Assembly: GCA_913060475.1 (NCBI GenBank)
Contig: CAJXSD010000002.1
Coordinates: 62,001 to 126,000, forward strand
Direction of reading: 5' to 3'
DNA: 64,000 nt
From: an uncultured Paracoccaceae bacterium
Lineage (GTDB): Bacteria > Pseudomonadota > Alphaproteobacteria > Rhodobacterales > Rhodobacteraceae
A program made the translations under genes and the position numbers. Under the pieces are notes generated by a model. It made no database searches. It worked only from the letters and a program-made list of their open reading frames with translations, and was not told where the DNA came from. How positions within the stretch are numbered: position 1 is the stretch's first letter; each line of letters begins with the position of its first letter. This document shows, piece by piece, positions 1 through 8,213 of this stretch.

Positions 1-142
1 TGTCAATATCGAACCGCGGATAGGTGTTGTACAGGTCCACAATCGTTACCCCATCAACAGCGCGCGCGGCCGTAATCATGGCCGTATTGGCCTGCGACCT
101 TTCCTGCGCAGGATGCGCATAGTAAATTAGAACGTTGGCCAT
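1..142 (-). CDS. KefF/KefG-type NAD(P)H oxidoreductase, N-terminal part (runs off window)
   Basis: Only the first 47 codons lie in the window. The protein starts MANVLIYYAHPAQERSQAN and continues through VTIVDLYNTYPRFDID. This matches the N-terminus of the flavodoxin-2 fold family: a beta strand followed by the Y-A-H-P flavin-phosphate loop, then the L-Y-x-x-Y-P-x-F-x-I-D segment typical of KefF/KefG and related quinone reductases. These soluble FMN or FAD enzymes reduce quinones, and some act as ancillary activators of glutathione-gated K+ efflux systems. The efflux partner, if any, would be outside the window. The family call is firm; the KefF role itself is inference. Confidence 0.8.
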   Translation of the reverse strand, partial: MANVLIYYAHPAQERSQANTAMITAARAVDGVTIVDLYNTYPRFDID

Positions 143-224
143 ATTTTCCCCACCTAAGCATATCACAACCATACCAAAGTGGTAATTTATGCAAGCCATG
201 TCAACCACGAAAGGGTATCCAAAC

Positions 225-252
225 AAAAAAGGCCGCCCTGTGGCGACCTTTC
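225..252 (-). terminator. Intrinsic terminator of the small transcript
   Basis: Minus-strand reading gives AAAGGTCGCC, a short ACAG loop, GGCGGCC and then six T. The seven-base stem contains one G-U pair and is followed directly by the T run. It ends the small transcript before the next minus-strand gene. Confidence 0.75.
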
Positions 253-317
253 GAGAATTCCGGAGGTGGGCCGGTTAGGAACCACCAATTCTGGATTGTC
301 AAAGATTAAGGGCTGCC

Positions 318-374
318 TTAATCAATCACCCTCCGAACTGTTCCGACACCTCTCTCCAATACCTCTCTAGACAC
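318..374 (-). CDS. 18-aa mini-ORF with full-length Shine-Dalgarno
   Basis: The GTG-initiated ORF encodes VSREVLERGVGTVRRVID (N-terminal residue read as Met) and ends in TAA. The GGAGG core lies 7 nt before the GTG, and the whole AAAGGAGGTG matches the complement of the 16S 3' end, which is exceptionally strong. The peptide is short, charged and has no membrane segment. It may be a regulatory or translated-leader ORF rather than a functional protein. Confidence rests on the ribosome site and the flanking promoter and terminator; function is unknown. Confidence 0.5.
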   Translation of the reverse strand: MSREVLERGVGTVRRVID

Positions 375-407
375 TGGACCACCTCCTTTCGCTATGTTTC
401 GATACTA

Positions 408-438
408 GGTATGGTGGCACAGTTTCCAGAAATGTCAA
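408..438 (-). promoter_or_regulatory. Probable sigma-70 promoter of the small transcript
   Basis: On the minus strand a consensus -35 TTGACA at 433-438 begins 6 bases beyond the transporter stop codon. A -10-like ACCATA or CATACC follows at a 17-19 nt spacer, and a further TAGTAT lies at 402-407. This would start transcription near position 400, upstream of the Shine-Dalgarno site. Confidence 0.5.
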
Positions 439-444
439 AATGTT

Positions 445-1086
445 TTATGCAACAGAATTGTGAAATCTGTTGGCCAACACACGGAACGGGATCAATGCGA
501 TCAGGGCCAGCGCCAATTTCACACCCCAATCGGCCAATGCCAATGACACCCACAGCGGCGCATCGCCCCCAACGGTCAACAATGGCATCGTGTCCCAGGC
601 CCAGGATATTTCCATGTTTGCGTTTTCGGAAAAAAACGGCACGAATTGCGCGAATGCGATGGTGAAAAACAATGCCGTGTCCAACGCGGATCCCACGATT
701 GTGGATGTCAGCGGCGCACGCCACCACGCACCGGCGCGCATTTTGTCGAACACAAACACATCGACCAATTGTGCGGTCAGGAATGCGATGCCCGATCCGA
801 CAGCGATGCGGAATGCAACGGCGGCATATTCGTAACCATCCCCCTGCAACATGATTTGGCTGCCGATCAGCGAACAGATCACGCCCACGATGAAACCCAC
901 AAACACAACGCGACGTGCAGCCGCCGGCCCGTAAACGCGGTTCATCAGGTCAGTGACCAGAAACGCCAATGGATAGGTAAAGGCCCCCCATGTCAGCAGG
1001 CCATCAAGGATCAGAAACTGAACCAGAACATTCGAGGCCACAACAATGGCGGCCATGGCGATCACGCCAGGTAGTAATTTTGTCAT
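445..1086 (-). CDS. yhhQ: Queuosine precursor transporter (YhhQ/QPTR family)
   Basis: This 213-aa integral membrane protein has about six hydrophobic segments and carries the family signature region YPLAFLVTDLMNRVYG around residues 38-53. Members import queuosine precursors (preQ0/preQ1) across the inner membrane for tRNA wobble modification. The ATG at 1086 gives MTKLLPGVIAM; an upstream TTG at 1107 is in frame but would add only a charged stretch. The gene follows mepA on the same strand, separated by about 100 bases rich in hairpins. No other queuosine gene is nearby. Assignment to the family is confident; preQ0 versus preQ1 specificity cannot be read. Confidence 0.85.
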   Translation of the reverse strand: MTKLLPGVIAMAAIVVASNVLVQFLILDGLLTWGAFTYPLAFLVTDLMNRVYGPAAARRVVFVGFIVGVICSLIGSQIMLQGDGYEYAAVAFRIAVGSGIAFLTAQLVDVFVFDKMRAGAWWRAPLTSTIVGSALDTALFFTIAFAQFVPFFSENANMEISWAWDTMPLLTVGGDAPLWVSLALADWGVKLALALIALIPFRVLANRFHNSVA

Positions 1087-1186
1087 AATGTTATTCCGTT
1101 TTCTCAAGGTGCTCGGAGACTTGGCCCCCGCCCATCGGGGACGGGCGGCGTTTAGGGCATTCTTGCATCCAGTGCAAGCGGAATGA
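1087..1186 (-). promoter_or_regulatory. Hairpin-rich leader between mepA and the QPTR transporter gene
   Basis: Two mutually exclusive GC hairpins overlap here: CCCCG(1126-1130)/CGGGG(1136-1140) and CGCCC(1129-1133)/GGGCG(1143-1147). Nearer mepA lie two perfect back-to-back inverted repeats, CTTGCA/TGCAAG (1162-1167, 1173-1178) and CGGAAT/ATTCCG (1179-1184, 1189-1194). The second overlaps the mepA stop codon. Alternative stems ahead of a queuosine-precursor transporter would fit a preQ1-type switch, but I cannot match a known class. Confidence 0.35.
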
Positions 1187-2080
1187 TTATTCCGACATCA
1201 AAACACCCGCGCATTGATTTGGCAAACGGGCCAAGGTCAGGGGCGGTTTGGGTTTGGGTTTCGGCGCATTCGGGTCGCGTTTGGGTGGATTTAGGATATC
1301 TTGGACCCATTTTTCCGCGCCTTTGCACCCGTCACCGGCGGGGGGTGGGGGTTGGTTGACACATCCTGCCGCGCCATCGGGACATTTCATGCGAACGTGG
1401 AAATGGTAATGGTGCCCCCACCATGGGCGCACCTTGCGCAGCCAATCGCGGTCGCCTGTTTCATCGGCGCACATCTGCACCTTGGCCCCCGGGAACACGA
1501 AAATCCGTGCGACACGGGGGTCGGATGCGGCCGCCTTGATAATTTCGTGATGCTGGCGGGTCCATTTGTCGTTGGTATAGGCCCCATTGGCGCGCCGCAT
1601 GGATATGGACGATATGTTTTCGCGCGCCTCACGCGATAGGGTCAAATCATTGGGCGGCAGCATCCAGATATCGGCATCCAACCCCATTTGGTGGCTGGCG
1701 TGGCCTGACAACATCGGCCCCCCCCGCGGTTGGGAAATATCACCGATATATAACCCATCCCACCCCGGTTGCGCCGCGGCCTTGGCCGACAGGGTTTTCA
1801 GGAAATCGATCATTTCGGGATGGCCCCAGTTGCGATTGCGCGACAACCGCATGGCCTGCCATGTGGGGCCGGTTTCGGGCAATTCCACCGCACCCGCGAC
1901 ACAGCCCTTGGCATAGCTGCCAAAGGGTTCAGGGCGCTGTTTGCTGGGCAATTCTGCCGCGCCGAACAGATATTTCGCCTCTTTCGAACTTAGCCGTGCG
2001 GGGACGTCAACGGTGTTTGCCGCCGGTGTACAGGATGCCAGCGCCGCCAGCGCGGCGCCGATGATTAACCATTTTCCCAT
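1187..2080 (-). CDS. mepA: Penicillin-insensitive murein endopeptidase MepA (M74)
   Basis: This 297-aa LAS-type zinc peptidase cuts D,D (and L,D) cross-links in peptidoglycan. Zinc ligands are readable: H130 and D137 in GHASHQMGLDADIW, and the HxH at residues 226-228 in WWGHHYHFHVR. The N-terminus MGKWLIIGAALAALASC has a lipobox (LASC, Cys17), so this copy is probably a lipoprotein anchored in the outer periplasm rather than a free protein. The C-terminus is a proline/lysine-rich tail (PKPKPKPP). The ATG at 2080 overlaps the end of the upstream transporter gene by 16 bases, which indicates co-translation. Frame-open sequence upstream of this ATG is shadow coding. Confidence 0.9.
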   Translation of the reverse strand: MGKWLIIGAALAALASCTPAANTVDVPARLSSKEAKYLFGAAELPSKQRPEPFGSYAKGCVAGAVELPETGPTWQAMRLSRNRNWGHPEMIDFLKTLSAKAAAQPGWDGLYIGDISQPRGGPMLSGHASHQMGLDADIWMLPPNDLTLSREARENISSISMRRANGAYTNDKWTRQHHEIIKAAASDPRVARIFVFPGAKVQMCADETGDRDWLRKVRPWWGHHYHFHVRMKCPDGAAGCVNQPPPPAGDGCKGAEKWVQDILNPPKRDPNAPKPKPKPPLTLARLPNQCAGVLMSE

Positions 2081-3429
2081 GTCTCCGCATCTCCTTTGGG
2101 TTGGACCCATAGTAACAGGATAAATCCGATGATGAACAGCCCGATCAGCGGGGAAACGCCCAAACGTGCGCTGCCCGTGATTGTCGTGGCAATCCCGATC
2201 AAGGCAGGGGCCAAAAACGCCGTGGCCCGCCCTGACAGGCCATACAAACCAAATTCCAGCGTTTCGCGCCCCTTGGCCGTGTGGCGCACCATCAGGGTAC
2301 GGCTGGTGGATTGCAGCATGCCCCCAAACCCGCCGATCAACACACCACAGACAAAGAATATGGTATCCGGCAGAGTTGATCCATCCGGCAGGGTGACGCC
2401 AAAAATGCTGTCTTTGGTCATGCTGACAATCACGATGCACACCGCGATCAGCAGAACAATCGTCACCATCAACACAGGTTTTGGCCCCAGGCGGCGGTCC
2501 ATTTTGCCACCCAGATAACTGAACACCATGGCCCCAATCGCTGCCACAATGCCAAAGACGCCGATTTTGACGATATCCCAATCCAGAACCAAGGTCGCAT
2601 AGATCCCGCCAAAGGTATAAAGCCCATTCATCGCATCACGGTAAAACATCGATGCGGCCAGAAAAAATGCCTGACTGTGGCGGTGTTTCAACCCCGCAAT
2701 GGATGATTTCAGGCGCGACATGGCAACCGCAAAACTGGGCCGTGATTTGGGCCGATCTGTTTCGTTCATCCATGCAAAATAGGGAATGGCAAAAACCAGA
2801 CACCACAGCGCAACAAAGGGGCCGGTAAACCGCGTGCCCTCTTTCATACTTGGGTCAAATCCGAACAGCGGGTCGATGCCCAAAATGGTTTTTCCGTCCC
2901 CTTGGGCCACAAACAGGGGCAGCACGATCAACAGGCTGATCACCCCCCCCAGATACCCAAAGGCAAAGCCAGAGCCAGACACAGACCCCACATCATCGCC
3001 CTGTGCGATTTCGGGCAATTGCGCGTTGGCAAAGATATAGGCCAGTTCCGACCCCATAAACCCGAAACAAAAGGCCATCAGCATAAAGATCAGATTGCCA
3101 CCATTAGGGTCAGAAAACCACGTTGCAAACCCGCCTGCAATCAGCATGGCGGTAAATCCCATCAGCCATGGCATGCGCCGCCCAGCGCTGTCAGCGATTG
3201 CGCCCAAAATGGGGGCCGAAAACCCGATGATCAGGCCAACAATGGTCAGCGCATTCGACCACAGGGTTTGCGCGCGCGCGTCTGCCGCATCCTCGGACAA
3301 ACCAAGCGATGCATAATATTCCACCGCCGTTGCCGCAAAAAATGGACCAAAAATAAACGTCAGCATCAATGTGTTATAGGGCTGACAGGCCCAGTCATAG
3401 AAATACCAACCCCAGATTTTTTTGCGCAT
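2065..3429 (-). CDS. MFS transporter, UMF1 (Atg22-like) family
   Basis: This 454-aa, roughly 12-segment membrane protein starts MRKKIWGWYFYDWACQPYN. The W-x-x-Y-D-W-A-x-x-x-Y/F motif is characteristic of the UMF1/vacuole-effluxer-like branch of the major facilitator superfamily, and DSAGRRMPWL is the MFS loop 2-3 signature. Substrates of bacterial members are mostly unknown; amino acid efflux is proposed by analogy to yeast Atg22. A GAGGAG ribosome site lies 8 nt upstream of the ATG. The stop overlaps the mepA start, so the two form an operon, possibly exporting or recycling wall-derived products (inference). Confidence 0.85.
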   Translation of the reverse strand: MRKKIWGWYFYDWACQPYNTLMLTFIFGPFFAATAVEYYASLGLSEDAADARAQTLWSNALTIVGLIIGFSAPILGAIADSAGRRMPWLMGFTAMLIAGGFATWFSDPNGGNLIFMLMAFCFGFMGSELAYIFANAQLPEIAQGDDVGSVSGSGFAFGYLGGVISLLIVLPLFVAQGDGKTILGIDPLFGFDPSMKEGTRFTGPFVALWCLVFAIPYFAWMNETDRPKSRPSFAVAMSRLKSSIAGLKHRHSQAFFLAASMFYRDAMNGLYTFGGIYATLVLDWDIVKIGVFGIVAAIGAMVFSYLGGKMDRRLGPKPVLMVTIVLLIAVCIVIVSMTKDSIFGVTLPDGSTLPDTIFFVCGVLIGGFGGMLQSTSRTLMVRHTAKGRETLEFGLYGLSGRATAFLAPALIGIATTITGSARLGVSPLIGLFIIGFILLLWVQPKGDAETWENG

Positions 3430-3487
3430 ATTTTTGGCTCCTCATTCCCTTATGGGTAGTAAGCCTGCAAATCTGGTGGTTGGCAAG

Positions 3488-4024
3488 TTATTCCTGCATT
3501 GGCGGCCAGGGGCGTTTGTTTTCGGCCGTAATCCAATCGGCAATCCATTCGGGAATGGGGGGTGGGTCGCCCTGCCAATTCAGGGCATCCGCCACCCGTT
3601 GCGGCGATACAATGCCATTTTTATCGACAAAGGCAGAGCGATACACAATATGATTGGCACATTCCCCATCGCGCCGCCACATGGATTGTTCCAGATACAC
3701 AAACCGATCATCCCAGCATAACGCGCGGCTGCGCATGGTCACCCGATCAAAGGCCCGCACGCGACGACGGTACCGCACGCAGGCCCCCGCCATGGTCATA
3801 CCCCATTTATTGTCGCGCAACACGCGCACCAATCCACTGCGATTGGCCAAGGGGATGCGCCCCAGATCAAACAGGGTCAGGGTGCGCCCGTTGTTCAATT
3901 CCATCCAAGGGTCCAAATCCCATGGCCAACACATATGATGCGATACATGGATATCCCCAAACGTCAGGGGCGCTGCATTGCGGTGAACGATCATCTCTTT
4001 GATCATTCGGATAAATGGATACAT
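3488..4024 (-). CDS. Hotdog-fold acyl-CoA thioesterase
   Basis: The 178-aa protein has the 4HBT/THEM6-like pattern: GDIHVSHHMCWPWDLDPWMELNNGR contains the DxDxxxHxNN-like region (here D-L-D-x-W-M-E-L-N-N), followed by TLFDLGR and GACVRYRRRVRAFDRV. Family members hydrolyse acyl-CoA or acyl-ACP thioesters in the cytoplasm. It starts 14 bases after the pncB stop on the same strand and is probably co-transcribed with pncA-pncB, although there is no obvious biochemical link to NAD salvage. Internal methionines near the start make the exact N-terminus uncertain by a few residues. Substrate is unknown. Confidence 0.75.
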   Translation of the reverse strand: MYPFIRMIKEMIVHRNAAPLTFGDIHVSHHMCWPWDLDPWMELNNGRTLTLFDLGRIPLANRSGLVRVLRDNKWGMTMAGACVRYRRRVRAFDRVTMRSRALCWDDRFVYLEQSMWRRDGECANHIVYRSAFVDKNGIVSPQRVADALNWQGDPPPIPEWIADWITAENKRPWPPMQE

Positions 4025-4038
4025 TTGAATGTCCTAAT

Positions 4039-5331
4039 CTAAACTTGTACGTCGAACGCAGTTTGTGCGCCCACGCCGAACACGCGTTTATAGCGTTCAA
4101 TTTCATGGGCCGGCCCCATCGCTTTGTTCGGGTTGTCCGACAATTTGACGGTGGGGTGCCCATCGGCCTCGACCGCCTTGCATACCAATGAAAATGCGTC
4201 CAGCCACCCGTCAGAAACCAAACCGCGGAAATCATTTGTCAGATTGGTGCCCCAACCAAAGGACACTTTGACACGGCCCACAAATTGTTTGTACAGCGTT
4301 TCAATTTCGGCCGTATCCAAACCATCGGAAAAGATAATCAATTTTTGGCGCGGATCTTCGCCGCGGGCGCGCCACCATTCAATCGCCGCCTCGGCCCCCG
4401 TTGCGGGATCGCCGCTGTCGATACGGATGCCGGTCCAACCGGCCAACCAATCGGGCGCATTGCGCAAAAACCCGGGCGATCCATAGGTGTCGGGCAGAAT
4501 GATACGCAGGTTGCCGTCGTGTTCTTCGTGCCAGTCGGCCAAAACCTGATATGGCGCTTTGGCCAATTCTGCGTCCGTGTTCGCCAGCGCGGAATAGACC
4601 ATGGGCAATTCGTGGGCATTTGTTCCGATCGCCTCGATGTCGCGTTTCATCGCGATCAGGCAGTTGGATGTTCCGACAAATTTATCCCCCAACCCTTCGA
4701 CCATGGCCTGAACGCACCAATCCTGCCATAGGTAGGAATGCCGCCGCCGTGTGCCGAAATCGGCGATTTTCAGGCGATCCAAATCGCGCAAGCGTTCAAT
4801 TTTTTCCCACAGCTTGGTCATCGCGCGGGCATATAGCACTTGCAATTCAAACCGCCCCATGTGTTTGGTGACCGCCCGCCCGCGTAATTCCATCAACACG
4901 GACAGCGCGGGAATTTCCCATAACATCACCTCGGGCCAGGACCCCTGGAACGTTAATTCATATTGGCCGTCGCGTTTTTCCAGATGGTAATCGGGCAGGC
5001 GCAGGTTTTCGAACCATTCCATAAAATCGGGGCGAAACATTTGGCGTTTGCCATAGAATGTGTTGCCACGCAGCCATGTGCTTTCGCCGCGGGTCAGGGA
5101 CAGGCTGCGGATGTGGTCCAGCTGTTCACGCAATTCGCCTTCGTCAATCAATTCAGCCAAACGCACATCATCAGACCGGTTGATCAGGCTGAATGTGACC
5201 TGCGTATCGGGTTTGTTGCGAAACACCGACTGGCACATCAGCAATTTGTAAAAATCTGTATCGATCAAGGATCGCACAACCGGATCAATTTTCCATTTGT
5301 GGTTCCAGACCCGTGTCGCAATATCAACCAT
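4039..5331 (-). CDS. pncB: Nicotinate phosphoribosyltransferase
   Basis: The 430-aa enzyme makes nicotinate mononucleotide from nicotinate and PRPP with ATP, the second step of the Preiss-Handler NAD salvage route. Recognisable blocks are the N-terminal SLIDTDFYKLLM, VTFSLINR, the GTRRRHS segment with the phosphorylatable histidine, IRIDSGDP, and FGWGTNLTND of the PRPP/phosphate site. Length agrees with bacterial PncB. The chosen ATG (MVDIATRVW) overlaps the pncA stop by 8 bases, which argues for translational coupling. An upstream in-frame start would lie entirely within pncA and is rejected. Confidence 0.95.
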   Translation of the reverse strand: MVDIATRVWNHKWKIDPVVRSLIDTDFYKLLMCQSVFRNKPDTQVTFSLINRSDDVRLAELIDEGELREQLDHIRSLSLTRGESTWLRGNTFYGKRQMFRPDFMEWFENLRLPDYHLEKRDGQYELTFQGSWPEVMLWEIPALSVLMELRGRAVTKHMGRFELQVLYARAMTKLWEKIERLRDLDRLKIADFGTRRRHSYLWQDWCVQAMVEGLGDKFVGTSNCLIAMKRDIEAIGTNAHELPMVYSALANTDAELAKAPYQVLADWHEEHDGNLRIILPDTYGSPGFLRNAPDWLAGWTGIRIDSGDPATGAEAAIEWWRARGEDPRQKLIIFSDGLDTAEIETLYKQFVGRVKVSFGWGTNLTNDFRGLVSDGWLDAFSLVCKAVEADGHPTVKLSDNPNKAMGPAHEIERYKRVFGVGAQTAFDVQV

Positions 5332-5932
5332 TGACCAATTCCACACCCAACCGCGCCATATCATCCAAGGCGGCCTGTAACGATCCATTCAAATCAATCG
5401 CACGGCAGGCCGATAAATCCACCCGCACGCGATATCCCAGCGCGGCCGCATCCTGGGCCGAATAATTCACGCAATAATCGGTGGCCAAGCCCACCACTGT
5501 CACCTGATCCACACCTTGGGTCTGCAAATATCCATGCAATCCTGTGGGTGTGGTGCGGTCATTTTCGAAAAACGCCGAATAACTGTCGATTGCGGGGTTC
5601 ATCCCCTTGCGCACAATCAATGCGGCGGGATCGGTTTTCAGATTGGGGTGAAATTGGCCGCCCGCACTGCCCTGCACACAATGATCGGGCCACAACACCT
5701 GATCACCATAGGGCATCTGGACCACATCAAAGGGCGCGCGACCATCATGGGCCGAGGCAAAGGACGAGTGCCCCGCAGGATGCCAATCCTGGGTCGCAAC
5801 AACCAGATCAAACCGATCCATCATCGCATTGATAACGGGCACCACCTGATCCCCATCCGCAACAGCCAACGCACCGCCGGGACAAAAATCGTTTTGAACA
5901 TCAATCACAAGCAGGGCGTGTGTCATGGGCAA
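5324..5932 (-). CDS. pncA: Nicotinamidase
   Basis: The 202-aa cysteine hydrolase deamidates nicotinamide to nicotinate, feeding PncB directly downstream. The triad is visible as D11 (VIDVQNDFCPGG), K109 (VRKGMNP) and C154 (GLATDYCV). The metal site is D49-x-H51-x-x-x-H55 (DWHPAGH). The cis-peptide neighbourhood before the nucleophile is typical. Start is MPM or the third-residue Met; the difference is two residues. It is first in the minus-strand pncA-pncB-thioesterase operon and divergent from the hybrid kinase, with about 125 bases of shared upstream sequence. Confidence 0.95.
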   Translation of the reverse strand: MPMTHALLVIDVQNDFCPGGALAVADGDQVVPVINAMMDRFDLVVATQDWHPAGHSSFASAHDGRAPFDVVQMPYGDQVLWPDHCVQGSAGGQFHPNLKTDPAALIVRKGMNPAIDSYSAFFENDRTTPTGLHGYLQTQGVDQVTVVGLATDYCVNYSAQDAAALGYRVRVDLSACRAIDLNGSLQAALDDMARLGVELVNG

Positions 5933-6057
5933 CAGTCCTTTCTCGGAACCTTGTCACAAAACTTTGGCAGAAATGCAAGGCGGATACAAACCTATCCGTA
6001 ATTCTACTTGACCCGCAGGACCAGTGCAGAAAGGATTAGACCAAGTAAGGGCAGTTG

Positions 6058-8202
6058 ATGAAATACGAAACGGAAACCAGACATCTGGACATGCAACGCA
6101 GACTACGGGTTAGTCTGTTGGCGGTTTATGTCGTCATCGTTGCCGCGGGCGTCTGGGCGTTGATTTTGCTGATTTTGGGCGAAATGGCCGGATTTATCAT
6201 TTGCGCCGTGGTGACGACCACCTATGCGCTGACACTGGCGCTGTTTAAATGGAATTTCAACAAATTGGCGCGATCCACATGGCTGGCCAATGGCACCATT
6301 ACGCTGTTTCTGGGGTCCATGTTTTCCCAGCCAGGCACCCATGTTGAGGTTCTGTTTTTACCGCTGATCTGCCTGCCATTTCTGGCATTTTCGTGGAAAA
6401 CAGAAAAATATTACCTGATCGCGTTTTTGATTGTGCCTGCTGTGGCGTGGTTGTCGATTGTTTTATTTGGCCTAGCCAGCACATCCGAGGCGATATTCGG
6501 CCTGCCCTCAATCCAATCGGCCATTTCGCCTGACAAAATCAGATACGGCCTGCAGGCGACGGTTGCGTTTTTGCTGATTGCGGAACTGGCATTTTTTGCC
6601 AGCGTCACCAACCAAGCCGAGGCTGACCTGTTATCTGCCCGCCGCACAGCCGAGGCGGCCGCAACGGCCAAGGGCGAATTTTTGGCGAATATGTCCCACG
6701 AAATTCGCACGCCAATGAATGGTGTGATCGGCATGATCGAGGTGCTGGAAACCATGCAACCCACCGCTGATCAATCCCGTATCTTGGGAACCGTGCGGAA
6801 TTCGGCGTTTTCCTTGTTGCGGATTATCGACGATATTTTAGATGCCTCAAAACTTGAGGCGGGCAAATTGGAAATGTCGCCCGCCATTACCGATTTGCGC
6901 AACACCATCGAAGGCGTGGCCGTGACTTTGCAAAACATGGCCGATCAATTTTCTGTCCGCATTCGGTTGTACGTCGATCCTGATGTGCCCGATCACATCA
7001 TGATCGACAGCGGACGCCTGCGGCAGATCATGTTAAACCTGCTGTCAAACGCGATCAAATATTCATCCTATGATCTGACCGAACGCATGGGCGAGGTTTA
7101 TTTCTTTGTCGATTATGCGCCACAGGGCACGTTGCAAATTACATTCCAGGACAACGGCATTGGCATGTCCCAAGAGGTCCAAAACAGGTTATTTCAACCA
7201 TTTATGCAGGCTGATAACAAATCAACCCGCCGCGTGACGGGCACCGGTTTGGGTCTGGTCATTACCCGCATGCTGATTGAAAAAATGAACGGCACCATCC
7301 GCGTTGACAGCCAACCCAATCTTGGCACCACCGTGAAAGTTGACGTTCCCGTACGCATCATCCAGACAGAATCGCATAAAAAACCCATATCGTTGCAGGG
7401 GATCAGCATCAGCTGGATCACCCACAAGGACGGTTTTTTGCCGAAACGCATCAACGAATATTTCGAAAAAAACGGTGTGGATTTGCGCATTATTCAGGCG
7501 GACAAGGTGTTAACCGCGGATGAAATTGGAACAGATGACAATCGTATCTTTGCGTTTTTCTCGCCGGATTACGAATTGACCAATGATTGGCAGGACCAAA
7601 TTCGCGCCACGCTGGATGCCCCGCGGTTTATCATGATGACCGACGTGCGTTCGGACCGATTGGGGTTGATCGAACGAAACGTCATGCGGATTCAGATGTT
7701 TCCTTTGTTGCCCAGCGAATTGCATCGCGCGCTTGCCGTGCTGTCGGGCCGGCAAACAGAGGAACACAGGCCGACCTCGGATATTCAGATCAATGACCTG
7801 ACCCCAGAGATCAAGGATAAGCGGCAAGCCAAACGCATTTTGATTGTCGAAGATAATGAAATAAACCGGGTTGTTTTGTTAAAGCAGCTGGAAATTCTGG
7901 GCTATGGATCGATCGTTGCCAACAATGGGCAAGACGGGTTCAAGAAATGGCAGAACGGTTCATATGATGCGATTTTGTCAGACTGTCATATGCCCATTAT
8001 GGACGGTTTCGAAATGTCCCAGGCCATTCGCCGGGCGGAATTGGAACAGGGGCTGGACCGCACACCGATCATTGCCATCACCGCAAACGCATTAAAGGGC
8101 GATGCAGATAAATGTTACGCATCCGGCATGGATGATTACATCGCCAAACCCGTCGAAATCCGGACGTTAGAACAAAAACTGATCCTGTTTCTACAGATAT
8201 AA
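6058..8202 (+). CDS. Hybrid sensor histidine kinase with C-terminal receiver
   Basis: The 714-aa protein has five or six membrane segments in residues 17-185, a HisKA dimerisation helix with H214 in [15 protein letters not shown], an HATPase domain (N box [12 protein letters not shown] near 325, G1 DNGIGMS, G2 GTGLGLVI), a degenerate receiver-like stretch near 445-565, and a full C-terminal receiver with D642 ([11 protein letters not shown]) and K697 (AKPVEI). It probably autophosphorylates and relays to its own receiver; no Hpt domain is present, so a separate phosphotransfer partner is needed. The ATG at 6058 is preferred over the TTG one codon earlier. No cognate regulator adjoins it. The signal is unknown. 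Confidence 0.9.
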   Translation: MKYETETRHLDMQRRLRVSLLAVYVVIVAAGVWALILLILGEMAGFIICAVVTTTYALTLALFKWNFNKLARSTWLANGTITLFLGSMFSQPGTHVEVLFLPLICLPFLAFSWKTEKYYLIAFLIVPAVAWLSIVLFGLASTSEAIFGLPSIQSAISPDKIRYGLQATVAFLLIAELAFFASVTNQAEADLLSARRTAEAAATAKGEFLANMSHEIRTPMNGVIGMIEVLETMQPTADQSRILGTVRNSAFSLLRIIDDILDASKLEAGKLEMSPAITDLRNTIEGVAVTLQNMADQFSVRIRLYVDPDVPDHIMIDSGRLRQIMLNLLSNAIKYSSYDLTERMGEVYFFVDYAPQGTLQITFQDNGIGMSQEVQNRLFQPFMQADNKSTRRVTGTGLGLVITRMLIEKMNGTIRVDSQPNLGTTVKVDVPVRIIQTESHKKPISLQGISISWITHKDGFLPKRINEYFEKNGVDLRIIQADKVLTADEIGTDDNRIFAFFSPDYELTNDWQDQIRATLDAPRFIMMTDVRSDRLGLIERNVMRIQMFPLLPSELHRALAVLSGRQTEEHRPTSDIQINDLTPEIKDKRQAKRILIVEDNEINRVVLLKQLEILGYGSIVANNGQDGFKKWQNGSYDAILSDCHMPIMDGFEMSQAIRRAELEQGLDRTPIIAITANALKGDADKCYASGMDDYIAKPVEIRTLEQKLILFLQI

Positions 8203-8213
8203 CCTTTGGCAGA

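Larger units (their letters stand above)
225..400 (-). ncRNA. Short independent transcript with mini-ORF, SD/anti-SD pair and terminator
   Basis: The 302-base gap between the truncated flavoprotein gene and the QPTR transporter gene reads on the minus strand as one compact unit. It has a -35 TTGACA (433-438), a probable -10 around 408-415, a perfect extended Shine-Dalgarno AAAGGAGGTGG (389-379), an 18-codon ORF (374-318), a structured 3' region and a U-tailed hairpin (252-225). The 3' region carries CCCACCTCC (270-262), the exact complement of the SD core, so the RNA can fold to hide its ribosome site or mimic the 16S tail. The boundaries are inferred from these signals. I do not recognise the family with certainty. 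Confidence 0.6.

Noticed and set aside
179-370. Plus-strand 63-codon ORF in the first intergenic region
   Set aside because: It runs antisense to the mini-ORF unit, has no ribosome site and spans the terminator stem; composition is not protein-like.
2081-2581. N-terminal extension of MepA
   Set aside because: The frame stays open upstream of 2080, but this DNA encodes the MFS transporter in another frame and the extension has no domain similarity; a signal peptide starts at 2080.
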